From assembly GCA_001414345.1 (NCBI GenBank), contig LLCB01000277.1, forward strand, positions 1 through 64,000: a stretch of 64,000 bases of DNA. The letters are read 5' to 3'. The stretch comes from Hymenoscyphus infarciens. Its lineage: Eukaryota > Ascomycota > Leotiomycetes > Helotiales > Helotiaceae. The position numbers and the translations under genes are program-made. Shown here one piece after another: positions 46,193 to 57,612 of this stretch (its first letter is position 1; each line of letters starts with the position of its first letter). Under the pieces are notes generated by a model. The model did no database searches and was not told the DNA's origin. It saw only the letters and a list, made by a program, of their open reading frames with translations.

Positions 46193-49100
46193 ATGAGCGA
46201 CAGCGATTCAGAGCCGATTTCACCCTCCGAGGCCAGCCTCGGAAGAGGTTGAAAAGGCCCCAAAGGCCCCAAAGGAACTCTCCGCAGAACAGACCATCAA
46301 GGAAGCAATCCACAAATGTCTCAGCAACGTCCAAGGCGCTGGATCTTTCGCGGTCTTCGAGAAGCTGGGAACCCCACCACTACCAGGACTGTATTTAAAT
46401 CAAGGTGGCAATATCGGCCTTCCACTGTCGGATCGCGATGCTCAAGCTATCATTGCGGAAAGTCATCAAGCACCGTTTGGAAAGGGAGAGGAGACAATCG
46501 TCGACCAATCCGTACGAAAAACATGGGAACTTTCGCCTGAAAATTTTACTCTCACAAACCCGGCCTGGAAACCATTTGTCGATGGCATTGTTTCCAAGGT
46601 CAGCACTGGTCTTGGGGTTGATGCGGCGGGTAGAGGGGTATTGGCAGAATTGTACAAATTGCTACTTTATGATGAGGGTGCGCTTTTCAAACCCCATCAA
46701 GAGTGAGTATACATAGTGCCCATTTTAATATCCAGCATTCTGACGATTTACTAAGTTCCGAAAAATCCCCTGGTATGTTTGGTACCCTAGTTATTGCTCT
46801 GCCATCCAAGCACGAAGGGGAGCTGTCAGAGTTACACATGCCGGTCAGACAAAGTTGTTTGAGACTTCGAAGTTCTCCGAATTTGAAGCTTCATATCTTG
46901 CCTGGTGAGTCTGTTTTGATAATTGATATCACATTCCATGTTCCCAAGGGACATTCCGCCAGCGGGTGCATGAATTTGTAACTAGCCTAGTGAAATATAC
47001 GGAGCTAGTTGTTCCAAGAAAACTCAATTCATTGTCCCTTTCTCCCTGTGGGAGATATTTCGGATTATTTCCCATTCTCATGCTCATTTCACTCACAGGT
47101 TTTCGGATGTGACCCATGAAGTCAAGCCTGTCACATCAGGCCACCGGTTAGTTCTTACCTACAACCTCATCCATGAAACACTTGGTCCCAAAGACCTAGC
47201 AGCCAGCTCGAATACGTCACTGGCAGCATTACGAGCAACCTTCCGAAGCTGGAAGGAAGAATCAGAGGTAAACGAGGATCTTGCAATGCCTGTTGCTACG
47301 CTATTCGAGCATAAATACACAGATGCAAGTCTTCAATTCGATGGCTTGAAAGGAAAAGACAAAGGGGTTGGTCAGCTTCTCCGGGACGTCTGTTCCGAGT
47401 TCGGATTCTGCTTTTATCTTGCCAATTTCGAGAAGACTGTCGAAGGGGGCTGCGATGAGAATGACTACGTTGGCAAGAGAGGAGTGCATGAAATAGACGA
47501 GCTTTGCGATATTAGCACAACACTTCTCAAAGTTGTCGAACTTGATGGGGCTGAGGTGGGGAAGAATTTGAATTTCGATGATGAACGTCACATGGACAAA
47601 CGTGATACATTTGAACGTATCAATCCTGACGATGAAGACTATACTGGTTATACCGGTAACGAAGGGGTTTCTACAACGCATTTCTATCGTCGGACGGTAA
47701 GACTACCGCACAACATATAATCCGACTTACTAACATTGTTGTTATAGCTTGCCATTGTGATGCCAAGAAATCACCGAGTCCAATTTTTCCTCGATCCAAA
47801 GAATCAAAAGAAACCCGATCGTGGGTATAGGTACAGCTGGTCCCACGATAAGCCAGAGAATGTGGAGAATCCAGCAGTCATAACGTGGCTTGACCAACTC
47901 TCTCAAAAGCTGGCAATAGATCCCGTCGAAACAGCTGCCCGGGGAGATATGGATGCCATTTGCCAGTTGATGTTTCGCCGAACACAAGAGTGGAACAGCG
48001 AGGTTCTCTCTTGGAGGGAAAACCAAAAAAACCAGTCCCTCCCTAATTGGCGTTACAAAGCAAAACCTTCAGAAACTCCTCCTTTTTCCTACGAACATTT
48101 GGCCCAAACTGTTGCCACTACTCTGGATCTTGGAGATAAGGAGTTGCTGTTGAAAATATTCAATGTCTTCCTTAACCTTGAAAATCCACCACTTCTACAG
48201 ACTCTACTGCAGCAAATGGGTACAGCCTACGCTCGCTACGATTCTGAGTTTCGGGATAAGTATGCTGTTTGTCTTTTTGGGAGAGTGGATGTTCTAACCT
48301 CATTTCAGGATAAACGTACGCTTATCTATAATCACCCAGTTTCATAGTCGAATTTCCAAGTTGGTATCTTTACGATCAGCAGCTATTGCCGAAGCAAATA
48401 TCTCCGGTAAAGGTCCCCAGGAGTACGAAAGTTGGATCAATGGACAGATGCGCGATGCCCTAGATTCCCCTGATATCGAAATTGAAAGCTCTGAAGACGG
48501 TGCAGCCCTTGTTGCACTTGCAAAGGCCTTCAAGTCCCAAGATATCTTTACCAAGTACGTCAATCACCCTGTTCGCGATTAACGATTAAGCGGCTGTCGA
48601 TATCATGAAACTAACGCAAGGCAGAATCTTACCAGTGGTCAAAACAAACATTGACTGTACACCATTGGTCGTCGCTTTCCTCACAGGCCTCTTTAATGCA
48701 GGTACCAGCGGTGAGATTGACAAAGAGGTCACCCGCAACGTTTTTCGAGATGTCATTTCTGATCTTGCTGAGCAATTCAGCTTACAATCACTTGAGAAAG
48801 CAAGAGAAAACAAGAACAAACTTGCCAAAATTCTCGAAATTGACTACTATTCTTTCGGGCCTGGCCCCCGCCGACCCAAGATACTCAGGCCGGAACCAGA
48901 CGATCAAAACAGCCGCAACATTGCAACCTTGTTGTGCAATTGTCAAGAGCTCAACCTCCCTGCAGAGCTGGGGCAGATTTGCGATAAGCTCGCGGCCGAA
49001 GTAAAATCTGTTGAGGTCGACCTCTTCGAAGTTATTTACCTCCCATTCCTTAGGCACCTTAGCGGTATGCTCCAGGACAATAAATTTGTCTCAAGAGATC

Positions 49101-49637
49101 TCGTCTCTTTTCCAAACCGTTCTTGCCACATACATTCTGCGCTTCGTTGAAGCTGAGCCCAAACGTCCAAACCACTGGGCACGAGACGGGGCAACAGATT
49201 CTTCTTGCGCTGGTTCTTGCGCCGATCACGGCCTCCTGAATACTTTCCTCGAGGACCCCAAACGCAAGACCGGAAGATTCCCGATGGCGAAGAAACGACG
49301 TGACCATCTTTATTGGAGTTTCAGAAACATGAAGGGTGTCACAACCGAGACCGACACAAGCCGTAGTCCTCATACTCTCGTGGTCACGAAGACGCATGAA
49401 CTATTCAATGATGCACATAAAGCATGGCAAGATCGCTGCATGGTCGCCCGAAACCATATCAAGGACATCGGACAGGATTCTAAGCTCTCTGCTCTGCTAG
49501 GTGATAAGAAAGATGCCATCACTTTGCTAGCCTTTGAGAATCTCTCGGCGATGTATCTGGATGCATTGGCCCAAACACAACCCTTGGCTTCGAGCTCGTC
49601 GCATGGAAATAGAGCTCTTGCGCCTAGGTCTACATAA
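46193..49637 (+). pseudogene. Large fungal 2OG-Fe(II) oxygenase gene with three apparent frameshifts
   Basis: Six exons with good GT-AG junctions: 46193-46702, 46756-46904, 47099-47696, 47748-48259, 48309-48554 and 48625-49637 (about 1,000 codons). The dioxygenase core is clear: the iron ligands H-x-D in F-K-P-H-Q-D, the strand FGTLVIALPSKHEGG, the distal His in DVTHEV, and the 2OG-binding Arg in SGHRLVLTYNL. A long C-terminal region follows. The frame breaks at about 46,230 (one extra base near GGCCAGCCTCGG), at about 46,820 (one G missing in GAAGGGGAG, between the iron ligands) and at about 49,075-49,100 (before SSLFQTVLATYILRF). Codon content on either side stays clearly coding, so the breaks are recent or are sequence errors. 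It abuts an AT-rich block at 49,640, so the C-terminus may also be shortened. The substrate is unknown. Confidence 0.82.
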
Positions 49638-50304
49638 CGAATTGATAAATAAAATATTAATTATTTATCATAAATATTAAATAGATAGATAGTATTCGAG
49701 TAATTATTTAAGTAACAAGAGCTTAAATAAATATATTATAAATAGTTTCTATTTATTAGGCTTAATATCTATACCCTAAGTCTTAGTATAAAGGGTTTAT
49801 ATAAGTTGAAATTTACTCCCTTTTTATATATATATATAAATATAATAATACTCTTAATTTACTTACTTTTTAATTATTACTAATAGATTACTATCGCCTC
49901 TACTTAAATCTCTAAGAATATCTATTTATCTCTTATTATTATTATTTTATTTATCTTTTCCTAAAAGTTAGATTTCTAGTTCTATATAACCTTTAAACTA
50001 GTTTCTAAACTAGTTTAAGACTATTAGGATATAATAATATTAACGTCTTAATTTAAGCCTTATTCGAAGAAGCCCTCGCTACTAGCTATCTACTACTTAA
50101 GTATCTCTTAAGAGTAATTAATCGTGTCTTAATTATATTACTATTAAACGAATCGATCCTATTATCTAAAACTATTAACTAAGAGACGTCTCTTATATAC
50201 TATCTTAACTTCGATATATCTAGTCCTAGGCCTTCTTTAAGAATAATGCTACTATAGTATAAGCTCTTTAAGCCTCTCTAAACGTCTCTTCTCTAGTCTC
50301 TCCT
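49638..50304. repeat. AT-rich RIP-type flank
   Basis: Starts within 10 bp of the oxygenase stop codon. TA-rich and frame-poor; no domain or element end recognised. Its right end supplies the CTCCT target duplication of the next element. Confidence 0.5.
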
Positions 50305-50678
50305 TATAATAGCACGAAATATACATAACTATAGAAGAGGTATATAGGAGTGCGTTTAGCAGAATGACGTATGTAAATACTTCGCTCTGATACGGAAGAA
50401 AAGGCTAAACTGGCCTTTTCTGACTCTAGGAGTAGGCTGCTATATATAAGAGGTTTCAGATAATATAAAAAGGAGTACGAAACCGAACAACGATATACGT
50501 CGGCTAATACAAAAGCCCGAACCCTACGAAGTACGTCCGAAAGTCTAGACAGACGTATAGACATATATAACCTTTCTAAATTAGATAATATAAAACAATA
50601 ACTACTAAAAGCTAATATATACGGTATATGCTACGTAATATCAGCTATCTAGAATAGCCTAGATAATAGGCTATTATA
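50305..50678 (-). repeat. Left LTR (374 bp) of Gypsy derivative
   Basis: Begins TATAATAGCACGAAAT and ends GGCTATTATA; fewer CpA/TpG losses than the right copy. Near-identical in type to the LTR end at 1-127. Confidence 0.9.
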
Positions 50679-53035
50679 TCTCTCTCTATTAAAAAAGACT
50701 CGTCCCGAGTCTTCTCTCTCTTATTATTTAGGGCTAAATCAAGATAGTATAAGTGTTATAATATTTATTATATTTATTAATTTTATTATAAGCGAGAAGG
50801 TAGATTAGAGTCTAAATCGTAGCTAATCTAGGTTTAAAGATGTTTTTATTTAGTTAAAATTTATTATAAGCGAGACGAGAAATTAAGATAGGTTTTAAAT
50901 CGTAACTAACCTAATTCGTAGATACTTATAAAATAGAGACTTCGTTTCTAATCCTTTAATATTAAAAGTAAGTATTCACGTCTACTAAAAGAGTATTATC
51001 TAATTCTTCTAGTAGGTTAGAAAAAGTTTAAAGTAAAATTAGAAAAGTTTAAAGTAAGAGTTAGATAGTATTTAGTTAAGGTTAAAAGCGATAACTTAAT
51101 TAAGAGCTTACTTCTAGGTTTCGTCTTAATAGAGAGCGTATTTTAACTAATTCGTATCTAATTCGAAAAATTCACTAAAAGAGTATAGGTCTAAAAAAGT
51201 TTAGAGTTTAAAGTTCAAAAGTTTAATTAGAAAAAATTTAAAGTAGAGTTGGAGGTGAATATCGAGAGGTAACGTTATAGGTAATAGTGATTTCTTAGCT
51301 AAGAGTTCACTTCGAGGGTATATTAATTCATATCTAATTCGAATTCGAATAAAACTTCTAAGTCCGGCTAGAAATAAAAGAAAGTAAGACTCTAATTAGA
51401 GTTAGTAGGGTTTTAGGTAGTTAAAAGAGAAGTTATTTCTAAAGTTATTAAGTAGTTAAAATCTATTATCTAAATATCTAGAGATAATAAAAGAAGGGGT
51501 TTTAACTAGTTAAATGAACTTAATATCAAAGTTGTTATATTACCTTATTCTCTTTAAGATACTTAAGAACTTAATTATTATCTTCTAATTCCGATTCCAC
51601 TTTAGAAGTAGTAGAAGATTCGCTATCTAATTATAAGAGGTTTAGAGAGAAGGTATTTTAGACTAAAGTGCTAATATTATATAGCTTAGTATTTTAGCGT
51701 GTCTTCTTATCTAAAGCTAAAAGATTAGCTACTATTTTAATAAAGTTATAGTTCTATTATCTCTTTTTTAAAGCGGCTAAGTTTTAGAGCTATAGTATAA
51801 TCTTATTCTATATTTAAAAGAACTATTCTAATTCTAGTATACTTCTAAGTATAGCTATACTTAAAAAGCAACTCTTAAAATTAGTAAAAGTTTCTTTAGT
51901 ATTTTCTTATTCTATTTATAAGGATCTAAAAGCGTTTTAAGTATCCTCTATCTTATAACTAATTAAAAAGTAGGTATTTAAAAGAGTAACTATATCTTCT
52001 TAATCCTTAAAAGCAAGGTCTAACTCTAACTTATATCTAGGCTCTAGGTAGTTCCTAGCTAGTCTAGTTATTATACTTTAAATAAGAGCTTTATATATTA
52101 GAGGTAAACTATAGTAGTTAGTATTTATATAGAGTCTATCTTATACTAATATCTTCTATTATTAGTATATAAGTAAAATACTATTATCTAAAAGTTTAAT
52201 CTTTTTAGTTATCTTACTTTTTCGTTAAGAGGTATTTAAAGAGGCTTTAATACTATATCGAGTAAGAGAGGAATATTAGAAGGTATTAGAAGCAGCTACT
52301 TATAGCTAAAAGAGGTATAAATTCAGGCTTAGAAGTAGAAGAGGGTTAGATCGAGGAGGGTTCAAAGAAGAGTTTAAAAGTAAAGTAAGATATTAACTTT
52401 ATTAACTTTAAATTATAAATTCGCTTACTCTCCTTTCTAGCTTAGATAGCTAATTCTTTATTTCTTAATTTTCTACTTCTAAAGCTTATATAACTAACTA
52501 TATCTAGTCTATATTTAAGAAGTCTTACTCTTTATTCTTTTATTAAGATCTTCTAGATCTTAGTATATAGATGCTATTTAGACGGCTTTTAGAAAGAGAG
52601 GTAGCCCTAGAAGAGGTTTATTACTCGACGCCTCGTAGCGGAACTAGGTTCGATATTTCAAAGATGTTGATTTTGAGAGAGAGAGAGGTAAGAGCAGATT
52701 CGGAAGCCTTCGCGATAACTATAGTAAGTCGACTTATTTACTAAACCTATATATAGTAGTCTCTATATAGAGAGAGTTATTAGAAGCTTCGAGGACACTT
52801 AGCGTATCTTGCTTCTTTAACGTGTAAAACACGCTTTTTACTAGCTGTCTATATAGATACTAAACTCTAGTATTACTAGCTATCTAGGAGATCTCTAGAA
52901 TCCTAGCTATTTAAGAATATTATCGTCCTAGTCTGAATCTAGGCTAAGTTGTATTTGAAAATAAAAGAAGCGATAATAAGCTTAAAAGAGATATTATAAA
53001 GGCTATTACTAGCGAAGTCGAGTTTAGCCTTTTTA

Positions 53036-53409
53036 TATAATAGTACGAAATATATATAACTATAGAAGAGGTATATAAGAGTATATTTAGCAGAATAACG
53101 TATGTAAATACTAAGCTCTAATATAGAAGAAAAGGCTAAACTAGCCTTTTCTAACTCTAGAAGTAGGCTATTATATATAAGAGGTTTTAGATAATATAAA
53201 AAGAGGTATAAAACCGAACAACGACATACGTCGGCTAATACAAAAGTCTGAACTCTACGAAGTATATCCGAAAGTCTAGATAGACGTATAGACGTACGTA
53301 ACCTTTCTAAATTAGATAATATAATATAACAACTACCGAAAGCTAATATATATAGCATATACCACGTAATATCGGCTATCTAGGATAGCTTAGATAACAG
53401 GCTATTATA
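53036..53409 (-). repeat. Right LTR (374 bp) of Gypsy derivative
   Basis: Begins TATAATAGTACGAAAT and ends GGCTATTATA, followed directly by the CTCCT duplication. More C-to-T/G-to-A changes than the left LTR. A 139-codon minus-strand frame across it is a by-product of the base composition. Confidence 0.9.
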
Positions 53410-53414
53410 CTCCT

Positions 53415-55640
53415 TCTCTTATAGTATTACTAGAGACCTAAGATAAGAACCTTAAATCGCTCTTTTAAGATAGAGCGCGCGAATGTCTTAAATATACTAT
53501 TTCTACTACTATTACTCTTTGCTAAGCTTCTTAATAAAAGCCTATACGCTCTTATAATAAGATAACTTTTATATATAAATACTTTAATATTATATACTTA
53601 AATAGCTCCTAGGAAAAGTATATTAAAAAAGGTAAGAAAACACTGCTTTTTAACTACTAATATATATATAAGTTTTATCTCTAGAACTCTCTTAATTCCT
53701 ACTACTATAGTAATATCTCTAATATTATTAATTACTTATTTAAAAAGTATAAGTTTATAAAGAATATATATTATAAGAGAGAGCTAGTACTAGGAGCGTC
53801 TACTATAATAAATATTACGCTCTTTATTTAAGTACTCTTACTAAGAATTAATACTATAAATACTTGTTTACGTTTTATTATATAGATAAACTAAGCTTTC
53901 GCTCTTATTAATTATATAGCTTTTAAATAGTTATATTATTCTAATACTTAACTTCTACTCTTTGAAAGCTATATAACTCTCTAATAGTTTACTAAGCAAA
54001 AGTTTAATAAGATAAGATAGGAATAAGCGCTTTTACTTATAAAAATATATATATCTATTTCTATTACTTTTAATAGATAGTTATTTAAAAACTATAAGTA
54101 TATTATAAGAGGAATTAAGTATTAGATTAGCTCTAACTAGCAACGATATTATATAAATATTAAGTATACTAAGGCGGTTTATAATAAGTCTAAGAAGAGA
54201 ATAGTAGATGTTTTATTTACCTCTTTTTCTAGTAATATTAATATAATATAATTTAATAAGATAGATAATAGAACGCTTTTAGAGTAATAAAGTTAAAGTT
54301 TTAATCTTAGGATTATATATAAAGTGCTTATAATTTATAAGAATAATACTATTAATAATAATACCTTTTATAACTACTTTCTCTAGAAGCTTAGGTCTTA
54401 CTATAATAATAATCCTATACTTGATCTTAATATACTATAGTATCTCTTTTAAGATTACGACTCTTAAATTAGGTATTTAATATATTATTTAGTACTTATT
54501 ACTACTATAGTATTTAACTTCTTAAAAAGTAGGAATATAAAAGAGGCTTTAAGAGTTATAAACTTAGTATAAAATTTACCTAGGAATAGAGAGTTTCTTA
54601 TATATTATACCTCTCTCTTAATTTATATAAAAATATACTATCTTATACTCTAGATTATAAGAAGTAATAAACGTTAAGATACTTAGTATTAAATGACTTA
54701 AATAAGAATGATTTCTATTAATATTAATACTTAGTAGAATTCCCTCTATTTAATAATATTTAAAGCTTAAAAACAAAAGAGTATAATTACTTAATTTAAA
54801 AGAGACTTTAGTATATATCAGTTTCTTATTCTTACCTAGGATAAGTAGGATCTTTATAAGTAAGTAGAGCTTTATATAAAGCCTTTTTATAATTATATAC
54901 TTTTAGTTTTATACTAGGTACTATCTCTCTCTAAATACGTTAGTATTATATAGGGATTAGCTAACCTTATTTATAATATTATAATAGGAGAGGCTTCTTA
55001 TACTCTTATATCTTAAGATCTTAAAGATACTTTTAATTATATTAAAATTTTACTTAAAAAGTAGACTTTTAAAATAGAGTAGTTACTAATTTACTTTATC
55101 GTCTATATTCTTAATCTACGTATTAAGTATATACTAATTCAATAATAATATAACCTCTCTTAAGCTCTTTAAATTATTAATTAGATTAAACTTTATATAA
55201 AGCGCTAATACTCTTAAGATAGTTTAATCGCTTAAATAGAGCCTGCTATAAAGTACCTACTAGAATACTCTATTTACTAGTAGAATCTCCTTTTAAGAGC
55301 TTATACTTTAAATACTACTAGCCTCGACGAGTTATATACTAACTTTAATTAGTATCTTAATAACCTTTATATTATAACTTTTAATACTAATAAGGAGTAG
55401 CTTCTAAAATAGTAGAAGTTAAATACCTTTTAATACCTAAATACTATACTTTATATATACGATTTATTAGCTATTCTAAGTACCGAAGTCGACGTTAAAA
55501 GGCTCTTTTTAGAAAGTTAAGATATAATTAGAGTATAGTATATAATAATAGATAGTTCTACTATATATATTATAAGACTTTTAAAGAGTTACTATGATTA
55601 AGAGGATGAAAAGAGTAGAGAAAAAGAGAGTAATTAGAGA
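53415..55640 (+). pseudogene. RIP-degraded hAT transposase relic
   Basis: The plus strand near 55,405-55,600 reads as a damaged hAT C-terminal dimerisation domain: L-L-K-stop-stop-K-L-N (TAG TAG where W-W is expected), then DLLAI, STEVDVKRLFLE and DIIRV. This corresponds to the family pattern of QWW, a lARDLLAIP-type block, ER-F-S and the following R-x-x-L region. Upstream sequence back to about 53,450 is AT-rich with similar fragmented frames and is presumably the rest of the transposase. I could not fix the terminal inverted repeats or an 8-bp duplication. The element is inactive. Confidence 0.65.
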
Positions 55641-57612
55641 GTGATTTTATAAGCTAAGCTCGGTGTAAGTAATACTTTAGGAATAGCCTTATTTAATAAC
55701 TAATTTATCTACTTTTTTAGCCTAGAAACGCCCTAGTATAGCCTAATTAAGACAATGAAAGCGACTAAAGTAGATAATTTTAAGGGATTTTCATATATAT
55801 TTAAATAAGTAGGAAACTATACTAAAAGAGTAGAGAATATAGAATATTCATAAATAAACGACTACTATTTATACCCTAAACTCTTCTTATTCTTAAATAA
55901 TTTAAAGAGTAATTTATCCATGGAAAATCGTGAATATTCTAAATATATTCGTAGCTTTTATTCGTTGTACAGACCTACTTACGCCTACCAAGAAGCCACG
56001 AAAGACCTCGTCCTCTGTACCAGAAGTCATTGAGTTGGACTGAACTACAAAAAGGCATGAAATGCTTCGATATTTGCTACACCCATTCTCGTTGTTCCAG
56101 ATGTTTTTCGATAATCAGTAGTATCAGAAATGATTGCAAGAATGAGGAACCAAGGTTCTTTATTCTCCTAAACTACTTCGGTATTCACTTGCGATTCTCC
56201 GAGATCAATTTTGCGGAGCACCATGCCTGTCCCTTCCAAAGCACCGTACTACCACAATGTAACATAAAAGGAGAATTGGCTTGTGTCGTGGCGTTTTCTC
56301 ATTGTGTAATTATTAGCTCTATACACAACACGAATACAACAAACACTGTACCCATTGATGTAAACCCAGCATGTTTGTGATATTTAAATCGCTCGTGTTG
56401 ATCTTTTCAAAATTCCTCCCACACGGCCACAACTAGTCCTCTTACACCTACCGTAGATTAACTGCCAGGTATGTACCTTCTCTCCTCTCGTTGTCCCACC
56501 CTTATAACTCAATCTAATGTATCTAAATGTCTAGGGTAGGTAATTTTCAAAATATTCCAAGTCAGGACTGAAAGCTTTCCATTCCCACCCACTCTTTGTT
56601 TTGCCGGGCTTATTTCTTTCTTCTCGTTCTTTCTACTCTCTCCAGTCCCTCCCTCTCTAGACCTAGATGTATGTACACCTTGCTTGTTTTTCTGCGGTGT
56701 CTTTGTTTGTTTTTTAAGTTAGAATGACTTGGACTTCTATAATGCTTACTTCTTAGTCCCAGAGTAAACTTCCTTGGAGATAAATCATCGTTGTAGTACC
56801 TATTAGCTTTGATCAATTGTAGTATTAGCTAATCGTGTCACTACTTTTTAGCATCTAACAGTAAGTCTAGTAACTTTTCTTGTCGTAACATATTATTCTG
56901 GGTATTTGAATTGATCAAGTCAATCAAATAAAATTGGACACGGCTCGAAAGCATCGAGTACAAGTATCCATCTAAGTAACATTTCTTTTATTGACCATTC
57001 TAGAAAGTTTGGAAACATAAGTTAGCTGAAGAGATAAACTTGTGGAGTCTGCCTAGAAAGAATTACACAATGTTGTAATTAGTGAATAAAGCATACCAGA
57101 TCGTTACAGGGTTCCTCTCAAGGTTTCAAACACGAATCGAAAGATTTATTGGATAGAAGTGTTGTTCACAACCTATGATGCAAATTCGCAAGGCTTCGTA
57201 AGGAAGACAAGTGCTCGAACACTTGGATCTGTATATTCTGGCCGCATCTGGGCTTTCGACAATTTTTTGTTACACTTCGCTGTTTTGCTGTTCCTGGTAA
57301 GACCGTGAATAGTATTAAAGAAAATGTCCTGCTATTCATGGATAGATCACTACTTTAGAACAACCTAAACCCCTTCTCATTTATATCGAATAAAAATTCC
57401 TGTTCCATTCGAAAATATTGAAAATTTCTGTTGTAGATCGCTGTTTACCATATATTCTTACTGCCTCTATCGGATCAACAGCTATCCTCTACTATGACGG
57501 GGAAAAGTTCCTTATAAGCACCTCTTAAAAATTACTAATTTTCAGCAACAATGCGGAATTATATAACAACCATATATTAAAAATACCAGAGAGTGCTACA
57601 ATTAATATTAAG
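55641..57612. other. Intergenic; AT-rich edge then balanced DNA
   Basis: AT-rich to about 55,950, then balanced. A 116-codon plus-strand frame at 56,030-56,380 has no recognisable domain, no coding-like composition and no intron support, so it is left out as a gene. Nothing else stands out. Confidence 0.4.

Larger units (their letters stand above)
50305..53409 (-). mobile_element. Non-autonomous Gypsy derivative (LTR-gag only)
   Basis: LTRs of 374 bp (50,305-50,678 and 53,036-53,409) carry a matching CTCCT target duplication (50,300-50,304 and 53,410-53,414). The 2.36-kb interior begins, like the 8-kb element at 19,395, with an 'AAAAAGACTCGT' segment inside the left LTR. At 51,690-53,030 it carries gag-like sequence alignable with 25,560-26,960 of that element. 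There is no room for pol and no RT motif is seen, so it depends on a relative for movement. The interior is RIP-damaged while the left LTR is notably less so. Confidence 0.87.

Noticed and set aside
48260..48320. A fourth frameshift in the oxygenase gene
   Set aside because: A normal GTATGC...CTAAC...TTTCAG intron (48,260-48,308) restores the frame exactly, so no shift is needed.
52939..53358. 139-codon minus-strand frame as a protein
   Set aside because: It crosses the border of a 374-bp LTR and has the composition of RIP-altered DNA; it is a by-product of the LTR sequence.
53415..55950. Terminal inverted repeats for the hAT relic
   Set aside because: Candidate ends near 53,431 (CTAGAGACC) and 55,735 (CTAGGGCG on the reverse strand) match too weakly and lack a convincing 8-bp duplication.
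56030..56380. 116-codon plus-strand frame as a gene
   Set aside because: No recognisable domain, no intron or start support, many Cys/Ile/Ser residues typical of chance translation of non-coding DNA.
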